Shown here: positions 22,162 to 34,975 of the stretch, piece by piece
How positions within the stretch are numbered: position 1 is the first letter of the stretch
Layout: every line of letters begins with the position of its first letter
Assembly: GCA_023105745.1 (NCBI GenBank)
Contig: JALGQZ010000003.1
Coordinates: forward strand, 75,056,696-75,120,695
Reading direction: 5' to 3'
Length of the DNA stretch: 64,000 nt
DNA from: Austropuccinia psidii
Taxonomy: Eukaryota > Basidiomycota > Pucciniomycetes > Pucciniales > Sphaerophragmiaceae
Program-made: the position numbers and the translations under genes
Notes under the pieces: generated by a model
The model's input: only the letters and a program-made list of their open reading frames with translations
What the model was told of the DNA's origin: nothing
Databases searched by the model: none

Positions 22162-23230
22162 TGGAAGAAAACTTCATACCACTTGAGACCCAGTCACAGG
22201 CCAACATACCAGTGAGACCCTCAGAACCAGAGGGCAGCAAGGGAAAAGGAAAAAGACTTAGTGAAGGCCTCATTACAGCCAAGACGTGGACACCAATAGC
22301 CACTCAGAGGAGTAGAAAACCACGAAACTCTGCTTCTATACAAGGTAAACCAACCTTAACCACTTTTACAGGAAAGATTACAATTATTAACCCAGTTGTA
22401 ACTTCCAAAGGCAAACTGCCCAAGTCAGAAGACAATAAATTTGTACAAGGCACAGTCAAAGGTAAATACCCTAAGAACATAAAGTTTTTGACTGCTTGCA
22501 AACACTGATATGTCCCCTGCATACCTCAGAGATCTTGGCTTCCAAAGGAACCAGCCAGAGGACAGAGAAGGATTGTCCAGAACCAGAATACCTGGAAGAG
22601 GACACCTTGGACACAGTGGTGGATGGAAAAACAATGAGGGAGATAATATCAACCTTGCCATTCACACTCCAATTCAACAGAAACCTCAAACCAGAGGACT
22701 GGAAGGATATGGATCAAGTTCTTCAGATCCACCAACTCCTCAAAGACTTATTTCAATGGAGCATGGACAACAAGAGGTTCAACCTAGCAACTCACTGGGC
22801 AGAACTTGGATCAAGTTGCCAGAAGATCTGTCTCAGAGAGATAGACTTCAAAGACCTTATGGAAATCACCAAAGGTTGAAATCCTACCAGGCAACACAGA
22901 CTCCTGGAGGCAAGGGCACAGAGGATAAGGGAGAATCAAGCCACTATCCAAGCTATAGAAGAACAGTTAACCCAGACAGGGCCTACTCAGATTCCTTCAG
23001 GTTCACAAGGAGCAGGCCAAATCAGCTCTCCAGTGGCTTCACACCATTCAGAAACCAGAAGATCAGTGGCCAAGAGTCACCATTCTTCACAATTCCAGGA
23101 AGTTTCCAGGAGAAGACAAGGGAACAAGGGCAAGAACAAAACCTCCTTCAACCAGAGGAGGAAAGAGTCAGATCCCATGATCCAGAAGCTGTTAGATTTT
23201 GTAAAAGAAGTACACAAGAACCAGAAGTAG
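22162..23230 (+). CDS. D1 spliced second-frame protein overlapping gag (one stop)
   Basis: Exon 22162-22461 (300 bases, Met-Glu-Glu-Asn-Phe from the split ATG, basic and Ser/Pro-rich). The intron 22462-22529 (68 bases, GTAAAT...CTCAG) spans the gag ATG at 22510. Exon 2 begins at 22530 in a frame different from gag. The joined frame runs about 216 residues to TGA at 22877-22879, then stays open to 23230. The stop falls in ITKG*NP, where families A, B and E have NGW.PL, so it is probably a Trp codon mutated to TGA. Beyond it come a helical, coiled-coil-like stretch (RIRENQATIQAIEEQL) and a basic Ser/Arg/Lys tail. Function unknown. The conserved architecture across four families is the main argument that it is real. 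Confidence 0.6.
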
Positions 23231-26200
23231 TTGCAAACCACTCTAGAATCAGTAGTCCTAGTAATAGAAACAATACTCCCACTCAGAATGAAAATAACAT
23301 TGTCACATCTGAGAGTAACATCAACAGTGATACACTGTGGTTACAAATGTCCCAATATGCTGAACAATCTGCAAAGCATTTTGCAGAAATTAAAGCTAGC
23401 CAAGAGAGGATGAGACAAACTCAAGCCTCCTTGGAACAAATAGTTAAAAATATTCAAGAAGGATATGCTCAACTGAGCAAAGCCTCTGAAGAAACCAACA
23501 AAAGACTGAATATAGTCTTTGAAGAACAACACCACAGCACAAGGGACAGGGAGTGTCTGTATCAAGACATTAACAAATTATTTAATGCCTATCATAGCTT
23601 GAAGCCTCAACCACAAGGCCAAGCTATGGAGAATCCATATCAACCAGATTACATCAAACCAGATGCCATGTTGTTGAATAAGGCAAGATCTCCGTCACAA
23701 TACCAGGATGGAGATGGCATGTCTTATTCAGAGAAGGAAGCCTTGAAACAGCTTCCTGAGGCCTCAAACTGGCCCAAATTCTCTGGATCAGGAGAATATA
23801 ATCATATGGAACTCATAGATTATATTGATGTACTCTTCATTGATGTACCAAGCATACCAGACTACTGGATTACTGCTAGATTAAATACTGCATTTAAAGG
23901 TCATGCAAGTATATGGTACACAGAAGTGAAAGAAATCCATGGCAGAAGAAACTGGCCATGGTGGAAGAGTCAAATCATCCAAAAGTACAGTAATGGAACT
24001 TGGATATGGCAAAAGAGCATGTCATTTGAGAATGACAAATACTCTGTGGACAAAGATCCATATGAGTGGTGTCTTAGACAGTCTAAAAGACTTAAAGCCA
24101 TTGATCCTCAGATGAACATCCAAATGAGGAATCACAAACTTCTGACACAACTGCCAGGAGAGCTAGAGCATTCAGTAAAATGCAGGTGCAACTAGAATTG
24201 CACTCTAGATGACATAGCCAACACCTTACAGGACATAAGGAAGAGGACTAATATAGGGAAATTCACCCTATATAGAAGCAGCAGTTTCAAAGAGAAACAA
24301 CCACTCAGGGTAGAGTTTAAGGACAAACCCAGAGAAAGAGTGGAAGAAGTGGCTAAGAAGAAAAATTCTTGCCACAATTGTGGTTCAACAGACCATTATG
24401 CCAACAACTGTCCAAAGGCAAAGAAGAAAGTCTATGCCATAGAGAAAGTCCTTGAGGAAGAACCTCCAACAGAGGATTCTGATTCAGACTCTATGGGTGA
24501 TGCCATCAGAGAACCATCTGAGGATGATCAAGACCCAAGAGAGGAGTTTCTAGTGGAATACCAAGAGGAAACACCACTAGAAATCCAGGACATACAGTTG
24601 GAAGCAGTCATGCCACAAGACACTGCTAACAAGAACTTGTGCAAACACACACAAGATGCACAAACATTCCTGGTTACACCAACCAAAGGAATGGCATATA
24701 TACATGGAGCAGCCACAAAAATGACTGTTTGTATTGACAATGCTCAGCATCCACTGATCATTGATAGTGGAGCACACTGCTCCATAGCGGCCAGAAACTA
24801 TCTGGATACCCATTTCCCAAACTGGGAAAAACAGCTCTTGGCCACTAAGGAAAAGAACTTTAAAAGTGCATCAGGGAAGATGACTTCCATTGGGACAATT
24901 ATCAAAGAGATAATTATACCCCATAAGAAAGGTAATATCAGACTCAATCCAGAGTTTGTAGTGCTTAATGATGCCCACATCCAAGGATTTTTACTGGGAA
25001 CAGATTACCAGAGGATGTATGGCATAGACATTTACAATAGTAAAAATAGGCACATCACCATTGGTACTAACAAGGAAAAGAAATTTTCACTTGACATATA
25101 CCAGATATCTTCTCAAGATCCAATAGAAGAACTTCTGGAGGAATTCAGAGAGGGACAGTTTAGCACTACCCTCACCAGTAAACAAAAACTAAGTCTACTG
25201 AAGATGCTGAGAAAGAACAGACCAGCATTGGCCATTGGTGAAGAACCTTTAGGCAAGATCAAAGGCCATGATATAGAACTATATCTGGATGTGGAAAGGC
25301 CTTATCCACCTATGCTGAGGAGACCTCCTTACCCAGCAAGCCTGGAAACCAGGAAGGAAATTGAGAAACATATCAATGAACTCCTGGACATGGATGTTAT
25401 CAGAAAGATTGGACATAATGAAATAGTGGAAATCACCACTCCTGTCCTCATCACCTGGCATGATGGCAAGTCTATATTGTGTGGGGACTTCAGAGCCCTG
25501 AACAACTACACAAAAGCAGCCAGGTACCCTATACCAAGGATACCTCATGCCTTGGATAAGCTGGCCAAAGCCAAATACATAACCAAGATGGATTGTATGA
25601 AAGGCTTCCACCAAAATGAGGTTAAACCAAACTCCATGAAATTACTCAGAATAATATGCCATATGGGCATATATGAGTACACCAGAATGCCATTTGGCAT
25701 CAAGAATGCACCAGCCCACTTCCAAAGGATGATGGACATAATATTTCAAGATGAAATATTGGAAGGCTGGATGGTAGTATATATTGATGATATCATTATA
25801 TACTCAGAGACATGGGAAGATCATGTGCAATACATAGACAGAGTGCTAAGTAAATGCACACCCATAAATCTGAAAATTTCACTTAAAAAGTGCAATTTTG
25901 GCCAACAAGAGTTACTGGCACTAGGACATAAAGTCTCAGGTCTTAGTCTGGCAATTGACCAGAATAAAGTAGCAGCAGTACTGCAAAAACCAGTTCCAAA
26001 GAGCATCAAAGAGATGCAATCTTTCCTTGGGTTTGCTAGCTACTACACAAACCATATCAAAAATTTTGCACACATAACTAGTAGTTTATACAAGTTATGT
26101 TCAAAAGATGTAGTTTTTGAAATAACCAAGGAAAGGAGGGATGCATATGAGAGGATCAAATATGAGCTCACTAATGCACCTGTGCTCATCTTACCTGACT

Positions 26201-28364
26201 TTGAACTACCATTCAAGCTATATATAGATGCAGCATGCAGTCAAGGCCTAGGAGCAGCCCTTTACCAAAGACAAATTGTGGATGGTGAACCAAGAGAAGG
26301 AGTAATTTGCTAAATCTCAAGGCAGCTGAAAGATTCAGAAGCCAGGTATGGGGCCACCCAGACAGAATGTCTATGTCTAGTCTGGGCTATAGAAAAACTC
26401 CATTATTATTTGGAGGGTGCAGTCTTTGAAGTCTACATAGACTGCACAGCCTTGAAGTCCTTACTAAACATGAAGACTACTAATAGACATATGCTGAGAT
26501 GGCAAATAGATATCCAGGAGTATAGAGGGAACATGACCATCATATACAAGGAAGGTAAAAGCCATACCAATGCAGATGGCCTCAGCAGATGGCCACTAGA
26601 CAATGTCAAGAGCAATCCAGCCTATGACCCAGAAGTTGCAGCCAAAATCCCTATCCATTTCATGGAAATAGATAGGAGGAAGAACTTCAGACGTTCTGAA
26701 TGGGAACCAGGAAATGGTATCCTTGACAGTGGAAACACTGATTCAGAAGGAACAGAAACTCCCATACTGGGAATAAGCTCCTCAGAAATGCACAATGAAT
26801 TCTTCAGTGCAGTACAGAAGTCTTATGCCAAACACAAACAGTGTAGCATACTACTCCAACTCCTTCAACAAAAGTACAGGAGCCCAGAACTGGAAACCCA
26901 GCTGGAAGAACCCTGGTTGAGGGCCTATAAGGACAATAAGTTTTTTCTTATAGATGGCCTGCTCTACCACAGAGAAAAGCACACAAGTGCACTCACAGTG
27001 GTAGACAGAGACCACATCTCATTGATCCTACAAGAATGCCATGACTGCCCCTATATGGGACACATGAGTGAAGACAGGACCAGAGAGAGGGTAGCAAGCA
27101 CAGCTTGGTGGCCCAAGTGGGAACAAGAGTTGAGTGAATACATCAACACTTGTGAAAGATGCCAAAAGGCAAATAGGAAACATGGGAAGAAGTATGGGTT
27201 ACTTCAACACATAGAAGAACCCAAGCACCCATGGGAAACCATCAACATGGACTGGGTTACAGGACTTGTCCCAGGAGGCAAAGAAAGCTACAATGCCTGT
27301 TTGATCATAGTTGATAGGTTCAGCAAGATCATGAGGTGCCTACCATGCCATAAAGAAGAAACAGCCATGGATACTGCTCTGTTATTTTGGAATAACATCA
27401 TATCTACCTGTGGAGTCCCTAAGATCATCATTAGTGATAGGGACCCAAAATTCATATCTGAATTTTGGACCAACTTATATGATATGCTTGGTACCAAACT
27501 TGCTTTTTCCACAGCTTACCATCCACAAACAGATGGCCTAGCTGAAAGGATGATCCAAACAATGGAGGACATCCTCAGAAGATTCTGTGCCTATGGCATG
27601 GAATACAAGGACTATGAGGGATACACCCATGATTGGGTTACCCTCTTACCAGCTGTCCAACTGGCTTATAACACAAGTCAGCACTCCACCACAGGAAAAA
27701 CACCTGCCTTGATAGAGAAAGGGTGGAATCCCCTGTTGCCTGTGGATCACTTGAAGAAAACCTTCTGACCATCCATTCCACAGCCAAAGACTTCCATGAT
27801 ATGTGTTAGAGGGCCTGTGACACAGCTGCAAAATGCATAGCTGAGGCAAAAGAATACAATAAGCAGAGGTGGGACAAATCACATATGGAACCTGACTTCA
27901 AAGAAGGGGACCAGGTGCTAGTGTCTACACTGAACTTCAACAATCTCAAAGGACCTAAAAAGATGAGAGACTCATTTGTAGGACCTTTCACTATCATTAA
28001 GTTGATAGGAAAAAATGCAGTGGAAGTCAAACTCACTGAGGAATTTTCAAGGAAACATCCAGTCTTTCCAGTGAGTTTGGTCAAACCATACTTCCAGACA
28101 GAGGAGGACAAATTCCCCTCAAGGAGAAAGAACCCCACACCACAGGAGAAAGTGGAAGTGGAAGACTCCCCTGGACCTGTGAGTAGGATCATCAGGGCCA
28201 GGAAGATCAGACTGAATGGGAAGGATCAAAGACAATACCTAGTCAGATTTAAGAACCAGACAGCAGATAAAGACAAATGGTTGGGAGAGGATGCCATACC
28301 AGATGGGAACCTTCATTTAAGGAGATTCAGAGCCTCTAGGAGGACTGAACAGTCTCATCAATGA
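22510..28364 (+). pseudogene. D1 gag-pol polyprotein, three stops and one frameshift
   Basis: A single ancestral frame encodes Gag and Pol. Breaks: TAG at 24193-24195, TAA at 26311-26313, a one-base loss near 27755-27765 in the KKNLL region, and a TAG near 27807. Order: N-terminal part overlapping the second frame; Gag core (FSGSGEYNHMEL, WWKSQIIQKYSNG) at codons 415-560; CCHC knuckle CHNCGSTDHYANNC near 621; protease IIDSGAHCS near 751; reverse transcriptase YIDDIIIYSETWED near 1091; RNase H from about 26219; integrase zinc region, then Asp-Asp-Glu in [13 protein letters not shown] and LAERM; GPF module; chromodomain-like QYLVRFKNQTADKDKWL near 28222. All catalytic motifs are intact, so the stops alone disable it. 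It is the most diverged of the Ty3 families here. Confidence 0.94.
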
Positions 28365-28375
28365 TGAGCCTTTTT

Positions 28376-28387
28376 AGAGGGAGGGTA
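28376..28387 (+). other. D1 polypurine tract
   Basis: AGAGGGAGGGTA directly before the 3' LTR, 12 bases after the gag-pol stop codon. Confidence 0.8.
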
Positions 28388-29827
28388 TGTCAGCCTGTGA
28401 CTCAAAACCAGAGCACAAGCATGACAGCCAAAATACCATAAACCAATGGTATAGCCAAGATACCACCAAAACATGGAGCTGAGCCAAATCAGCTCAAAAG
28501 GTATCAAAAGGAAGAGAAAACTCACCTCTTCCTGAAAATATAAGTCCCATCACCATAGGACAAGGAATAACAAAGTTATTCCTGCTCAAAGTTATTGCTG
28601 AGCATAAACCTTAATTTTGACCTCCCATCTAAAATCTAGAAGGAGAGGCTTAACCTCATCAAATGGGTATTCAAAATGAAGCTCTAAGCCAGGGCTATCC
28701 AATGGTACCAGCCAAACTGAGCTAGCACCAATATTACTGGAGTTATGGTCAATTTCAGGCCAAATAAGGGTGAACAAAAGATTCACCTCTCATCTAACTT
28801 CTACAGTTTTAGTGTGGGATACCTGAAGTGGGGTATTTTTGGAAAGAGCACAATCAGGGCTATCTGATGGTGCCATCCATTTCCGCATAGTTCAACTAGA
28901 ACAAAAGTTATGGGGCAAACAAGCTCAATACAGCTTTTTGCCTAAAACACGCAAAGGTACAAAAAATCTTGTACATGGGATAACTTTGCCATATTTAATG
29001 ATACCCATATCAAATGAGGTACCATTGTGTAGAGCACATACAGGGCTACACACTGAACCAATTCTGAGGTTGATATCTCAAGAATTGGAAAAGGTATGGC
29101 TGTTTTAAGGTCAAAATCCCACCTGCTGTCATATACAGCCTTACCATGGGATATTATCCCATAATCATGAATATGAGGTGTCAAATAGACAAAGAAGCAT
29201 GTTTTTACTTCAATACCTCATATGTCAGTCAATACTGGGGTCCCATACAGTTTCTGTACAGCATTCTACGCGTCATACACGTCAGAATCAGGCTGTGAGG
29301 TCCCCAAATGAAAATTTTCACCCTGTATTGGTGAAAACCGCCCAGATGTGGTTTCAAAACCACATCTGAGCCCAATACAGGGTATACAGGCTGTTTGTAA
29401 ACCACAAGCCTGTCCTGGAGAGTGAAAATCTTCACTTCCTCTACATGGAATGGTCTATCAGCCTTTCCACCCCAATTTCAGGATAAAAGGAGGGCTTTCC
29501 ACAGCCAAAATCATCTCCTCATCCTGCTCTTGAATACCCTACGTAGTAAACTGTCCAAAACAGTTTTACTCTTGGGTAATAAACAGGGATAATTATATAT
29601 TTTAATTATTGTAACTCTTATTATAGTAACCCAACTGGTAAGATTGCACCCTGGGTTCTCAGTAGCGCTCACCACCACTATAATCCAATAGTAGAACCCC
29701 TTAATTATCTTATAAATCATCTTAAGCTTCCAAAACCCTTATTTTAAATCAATTTTTCTATGTGTCACAGTCATAATTCTAGTTGTAAATACTTTTATTA
29801 CCACTTCAATATAGACTCAGCCTGACA
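28388..29827 (+). repeat. D1 3' LTR
   Basis: 1440 bases, the same length as the 5' LTR and differing at roughly 14 positions by eye, clustered in the first 500 bases. It is followed by the second TATAA (29828-29832). Confidence 0.96.
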
Positions 29828-29832
29828 TATAA

Positions 29833-31192
29833 TATAATAATGTGATTTTTTGGAAAAAACAGCAAGAGGAGGTGTCTTGTAAGTCTAAGACAGCTCACAG
29901 AGGCGTGCCATGGAGAAAACTGAAAAACCAGTGAGTGAGAAAACAATAAAACTGTTTGGATTATTGATTGCATCATCTGTTGTTAGTAAGATTATCATAA
30001 TTACTTAATTGGGGCTTTTACATGCTACCAACCCATTTATGGCTAATAATTAAAGGAGTAAAAACTGTAAATATTCTTTCATTACAAAATGATCATTTAT
30101 TTACCAAAGGGATCAATGTTATTGGAAATTTTATCACAGAATGTATTTTCTATAAATTTTTAAAGATTCTGTGTTTCACATGGAATCCTCAAAAATGGCC
30201 TGTAAGTAAGACTTTGAATTTTACGTATAAAATTAGAATTATTTTTGTTTTTTTATATTAATTATACAATTCTTAATTGGTCCTGAAAGTTTCAGAAATA
30301 TTCATTGATAATTGTATTTTTAATAAATTTTTGAAGTTCTTACCTCATTTCTATGTAGAATTGCAAATAGCAGTATATGACTGGTTGCTATGAGGTAAAG
30401 CAATGGATAATAGTCCAAAAAGGGTTTTAATCACTCCTTTGGCGCTTATCCATGGTAATTCATTAATAATTGACTTGGTTACAGGAGTCTAAGCTGTTCT
30501 TTACCTCCTTGGCACATCAAAATAGCAGATTATTTGCTATTTTCTTATGATTTACCAAAGTTGTAACATGGTAACCAAATTCCCAAAAGGTTTTAGTTGA
30601 CTAATTGGGCCAATATCAGCCAGGGATTCAATATTTGGAGCTTTTCATGCCTCAGAGGCCTCAAAAGTTGGGTACCCTGGCTCTCTTTGATGTCTTTTGT
30701 CCCCCTTTCTTATTCTTTACGCTAAAATAGAATTTTAAGCTTCAATTGAGATATCCATTATGGGTGTTCCAAAATTGCATGTAAGAATACCATAATATTA
30801 AGTTCCCAAAACATGCATAACACTATTCTTAGTGTATATGTAACATGGGATTTCTCACATTCCCATTATTTTGGCATGAGATAGGGAAAAACAAAAATAT
30901 TTCATGGATCTTTTATGTGGTATTGAAGTATTTTCCATATTACCAACTCAAAGAGTTGATTTGAGCTTATTCACTCTATGGAGCTACCCTGGGTGAATTC
31001 TTTGTGTAGAATCCAAATCTGGCCTTAAATCCATGGATTTACTTACTCAATAAAAAGTTATTCATCTTTTCTGAAATCAAAAATGATGAATTTTGAATAT
31101 ATGCATGAATTTTGGGTTATGCATAGTTCAGAATTTATTTTTAAGATAATTGTGGCCTATTTGGGTATGTAAAATATACCTCAAGGCTCACA
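29833..31192 (-). repeat. E2 solo LTR, part 2 (5' side)
   Basis: Continuation of 19581-20130 after D1. It matches E1 LTR 18150-19528 and ends CAAGGCTCACA at 31192. The total length without D1 is about 1.9 kb. The flanks are ATACT (19576-19580) and ATGCT (31193-31197), a duplication with one mismatch, and both flanks are copia F sequence. No E internal region lies between them, so E2 is a solo LTR later hit by D1. Confidence 0.88.
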
Positions 31193-34100
31193 ATGCTACC
31201 AACCGCACTTCTGAAGTTAATGCCCATTTCTTCAAATGTTCTTCTTTTGTCATCAGTAGCTGGAAAAAGGTATTCATTGGGAACTAGTGAGGTGCTGACA
31301 TTTTTACAGTTTTGCATACCATAGAGGTCTAGTAAGGCATTGAAAAAGTGTTGTTGATTGAGCATGATGCATTCATCCAGCTTCTGGAGTTTTACTCCTA
31401 ACAGCAGTTCAGCTGGACCAATATCTTTGATATTGAATTCCTTGTTGATTTGCTCTTTAAACATTTTGATATTTGTTCCAAATATTTCCATATTCTCCAT
31501 GTGGATGTAGATCCACAGGGCATCAGGTTCTTTTTGATGGAATACACAAGGATCTAGCTTGCATGTGTTGAAGCCAACGTTTTGCAGCCGGTGTTTGAGA
31601 TGATTGTACCAAGCCAAGGGAGTTTGTTTAAGACCATATATGGGCTTTTTTGATCTCAGGCATTATTTGTGGCAATTGATTTCCAGCCCTTGTGGAATGG
31701 ATAAGTAAACAGTTTCTGTTAGGGGGCATTTAAGAATGCGTTCTTCACATCCATCTGGTGGAAGTTCAAGCCATTAGCACAAGAGTGCACAATCAATGCT
31801 CTCAGGGAGTTTAAATGTCCTGTAGGAGTGTATGATTTTTGAAATCTACTCCTGGTGTTTGGGTCAACCCTTGTGCACAAAGGTGTGCTTGGTATTCTAC
31901 ATTTTGGTGAAGATGGTCTTTCTTCACCTTGAATACCCAGGCTTTCCCCACCAGCTTATAGTCACTTCTAAGATCTATGATATCCCACACCTTTAGCTCA
32001 TTAATAGCTAAAAGTTCCTTTGAAATGACAGTTTTCCACTTACCTTTGCTTTCACCTTGAAAGGCAATTCAACATGCTCTTGGTGCAGTGTTAGAAGTTT
32101 TAATGAACATTCTTGCCCTCCTCGAGTAAGGGAGAATGTGAATGGAGTCCACATTAGAGGTGATCAAAGTAGGATGATGTCAGCCAATAACTTTGATTTG
32201 AGGGCTCCTGTAGTTGATATGAAGGTTCCCCATGATTACTTGGGTTGGTGTTAGGAGTAGAAGGAGAAGGACTGTTGAGAGCAGAAATAGAATCAGCAGA
32301 ATCCTCCGTAGTAGCATCCTCAAGACAGTCAGATTACTGATTGTTTTCAGGATTGGCTGAGGGTGAGTCATTGATGGGTTCCATGAGTAGGTTGTAATCT
32401 TCATTAGTCTGTTCATCTTTGATGCTTCAGAGTGGTGATCTCATTCCTCCTGCCATGGTTGGAAAAGTTCTTTCATCAAAGGTGGCATTTCTGGTAACAA
32501 CAACTTTCAAGTCAGAAAGTCTTAGAATTTGATAGGCCATATTACCATTCTCAAAGCCAAGAAGAACCCCTTTGTGACCAATTGGGGCCAGCTTCTAGTC
32601 TTGTTGCCTTTTGATACTATGGATGACAGCCTGACATCCAAATGTTTGAAGTTTGGTTAGCTTGGCGGAGGTATTAGTCCAAAGAAGGTGAGGTGATTTG
32701 TTTTCTCCAGATTGAGTAGGTGAGAGATTGGAGAGGAAGACAGCGGTATTCACAGCTTCTTCCACATATTGATTGCGCAAGCCGGAGTGGTTCATCAAGC
32801 AACAAGGTTTTTCCAGAACTGTGCGGTTTGCCCTTTTGGCATAAGTGCTGTGTTCTGGTGTCTCTGGAGGTGAGAAAATGTGCACAAATCCACACTTATT
32901 TGAGAGATTTGTAAATTTCTGATTGAGGAACTCACCTCCTCTGTCAGAGACCAATTTCTTTATCTTTCCATTGTGGTGATTCTCCGTGAAGGTTTTAACA
33001 ATAAAAAATTTATCAAAGCCGCTGGATTTCCTTTTAAGGAACCTTATGATTTTGTATGAGGTGGCTTGGTCAACAATAGTGGGTAGAAAGCAAGAGCCAG
33101 ATATCGATTCTGGAGTAATGGTTCCTACCACATCAATGTGGATGGTATCCAAAGGGTTCCTAACTGGTTCAAAATGATGAAAAAAAGGAAGTCAATGTTA
33201 CTTCTTAGTCTTGCAGGTAAGGCAAGAGAAATCTTGATCAGGTAGACCAAGATTTTTCAATATTGCATGTGCAGGATGTCCCACATGGCAGTGCCAAAGG
33301 TTGTCATCAATGAAAGTGAGTAGTGCATTGGGAAGGCCGTAGGTGATGTACATCAGTCTGTTGTAAATTTCCACTGCTAGAAGTATTTCTCCTTTTGAAC
33401 TGAGAAAGAAAGAGTTATTTGTTTTTTTGATAGTTAGCTGGTCTTTGAACAGCTCTAGCATACTAATTATATTACATTTTAATTTAGGCACAAAGAGACA
33501 GTGTTTAAGATTGAGTCTTTGACCATTACACTTGAGCTATGTGTTACCCATTCCACGAGCTAGGAGATTACTCTGTGAGTCTCCTGTGGCAACTTTGGAT
33601 TTAATTTCTTCAAAGAAGTTAGGCAAGAATTTAGGTGAACTGAACATGTGGTGAATAGCACCACAGCTGACTATAACCTGATTGCGCATAGGAATTATTG
33701 AACTTCCCATTGTTGCAAGGGCCTGAGCTATGGAAAGGTGAGCTTTTGTATTGTTTTTCTGTTTCTTTTCTTGTCGCGAAGGTCCAAGGTGAGGGCTTTC
33801 TGCCCAACACTTCTCCTTTTTATGCATAGTTCATTGTATGTTGTGTTTTCCTTGGCTACAGTAGAATATGATCTTATGTGGTTAGTCATATTCAGTGATG
33901 AGAGCTGAGGAGCTTGTCTCCTCTTTGATTTGAGTGTTGCCATTATGATTGTTATGGCTGGCTTAATCCTGGAGTTGGGATAATATTTCCAATGGGTTTT
34001 CAATGATATCTTCATTGAAAATGAGAGTTTCGACAAATTGGCTCAAGTGAGGATTGCCTCCTAGTTTTCCAAGCAACAAGTAAGACAGGAGCTCATTTGG

Positions 34101-34593
34101 AATAACAATACCTACAGAATCTAACTCAATCATGATTTTTCTGCAGTTTTCTATGTATTTTTGCAAATTTCTGTCAAAGAAGAAGCGCTGTCAGTCTATC
34201 CAAACTCTCCCTCTGTTGATGGCTCTTTTGGAGGCATATTGTTCAGAAATTGTTGACCAGAGAATGTGAGAATTTTCAATGGTTTCAGAGTTTATTATTT
34301 CTCTGAAAACCATTTCTGTTATTCTTCTCGTGATTATGTTGATAGCTAGCCTTTGACCATCAATTTGATGAGCTGGTGGTGGCATTTTTGATGCAAGATT
34401 TTTCACATATGCTCGGTAAATCTCTGGATTGTAAGTAAATTTTCATTCTCATTTGCCAGTGGCCATATTTTGTTCCATCAAGGATAATTATGTTGGAGAT
34501 GTACTTGATGTCGAGAGTTTTTTCATTAAAAATTTCAATAAAAATTTTTTTGGAAGTAATTAAGAGACCTGAGACTGTAAATCTGATAAAATA
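31193..34593 (-). pseudogene. Copia element F: gag-protease-integrase-reverse transcriptase remnant
   Basis: Minus-strand Ty1/copia polyprotein in pieces, broken by stops and frameshifts. Order from the right: Gag (LDGTKYGHWQMRMKIY at about 34490, then SEQYASKRAINRGRVWID); protease region with SCGAIHHMF, where the catalytic Asp is lost; Gag-pre-integrase zinc region (LWHCHVGHPAH...CLTC) near 33250; integrase core 33152-32595 with HIDVVG and VSDRGGEF but YAKRANR where YAERANR is expected, so the last acidic residue is gone; a badly decayed stretch 31620-32590; and reverse transcriptase 31617-31193 with YIHMENMEIFG in place of the Y-V/I-x-D-D block. It ends at FRSAVGS, interrupted by E2, and continues at 19529-19580. 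Many catalytic losses show long inactivity. Confidence 0.88.
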
Positions 34594-34975
34594 TGAGTTC
34601 AAGAATATTTTTTTGAAAAGTTAATGTTTTGAAACTAGAAATATGGTTTTAAAGTACAAAAAGACATTTTTGTAGAAGTTATTTGCTATCCAGTAGCTTG
34701 CTTATTGTCTCTCCCATCTTTCTACCATGAGACATTCTATTTATAAACAGGGAGCACATTCTTTCTGAGTAAGATTACTGCATACTTCTGTTGTCATTGG
34801 TCTATGACAAAAATGGTCTATAGTTTCCTCTACGTTGGTGATTTATGTCTGTAGGATTGGATCAGAGTTAGTTTCTGAGCTATTCCTTGCCGCCTACATC
34901 AGTTTCAGGTGTTTTTTGGGCTAGGATGGAACTAACCTTAGCTCTTCATGGCTTTGTTTTCCAACAAAACTAACA
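34594..34975 (-). repeat. Probable 5' LTR of copia element F
   Basis: In minus orientation it runs from TGTTAGTTTTGTTGG (34975) to TTGAACTCA (34594), about 380 bases, just upstream of the F gag. It contains a TATA-like TTTATAAATAG near 34742. No second copy is in the window, so the boundaries rest on the TG...CA ends and distance to gag; TGTTGG at 34966 is an alternative start. Confidence 0.5.

Larger units (their letters stand above)
20131..29827 (+). mobile_element. Element D1: full-length Ty3-type LTR retrotransposon
   Basis: Complete element with two 1440-base LTRs, primer-binding site, leader with spliced exon, gag-pol and polypurine tract, flanked by TATAA (20126-20130 and 29828-29832). 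By eye I count about 14 mismatches between the LTRs, so it is among the younger insertions here. It sits in the LTR of E2. gag-pol carries three stops and one frameshift, so this copy is inactivated despite its youth. Its internal region is less AT-rich than its surroundings. Confidence 0.96.
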
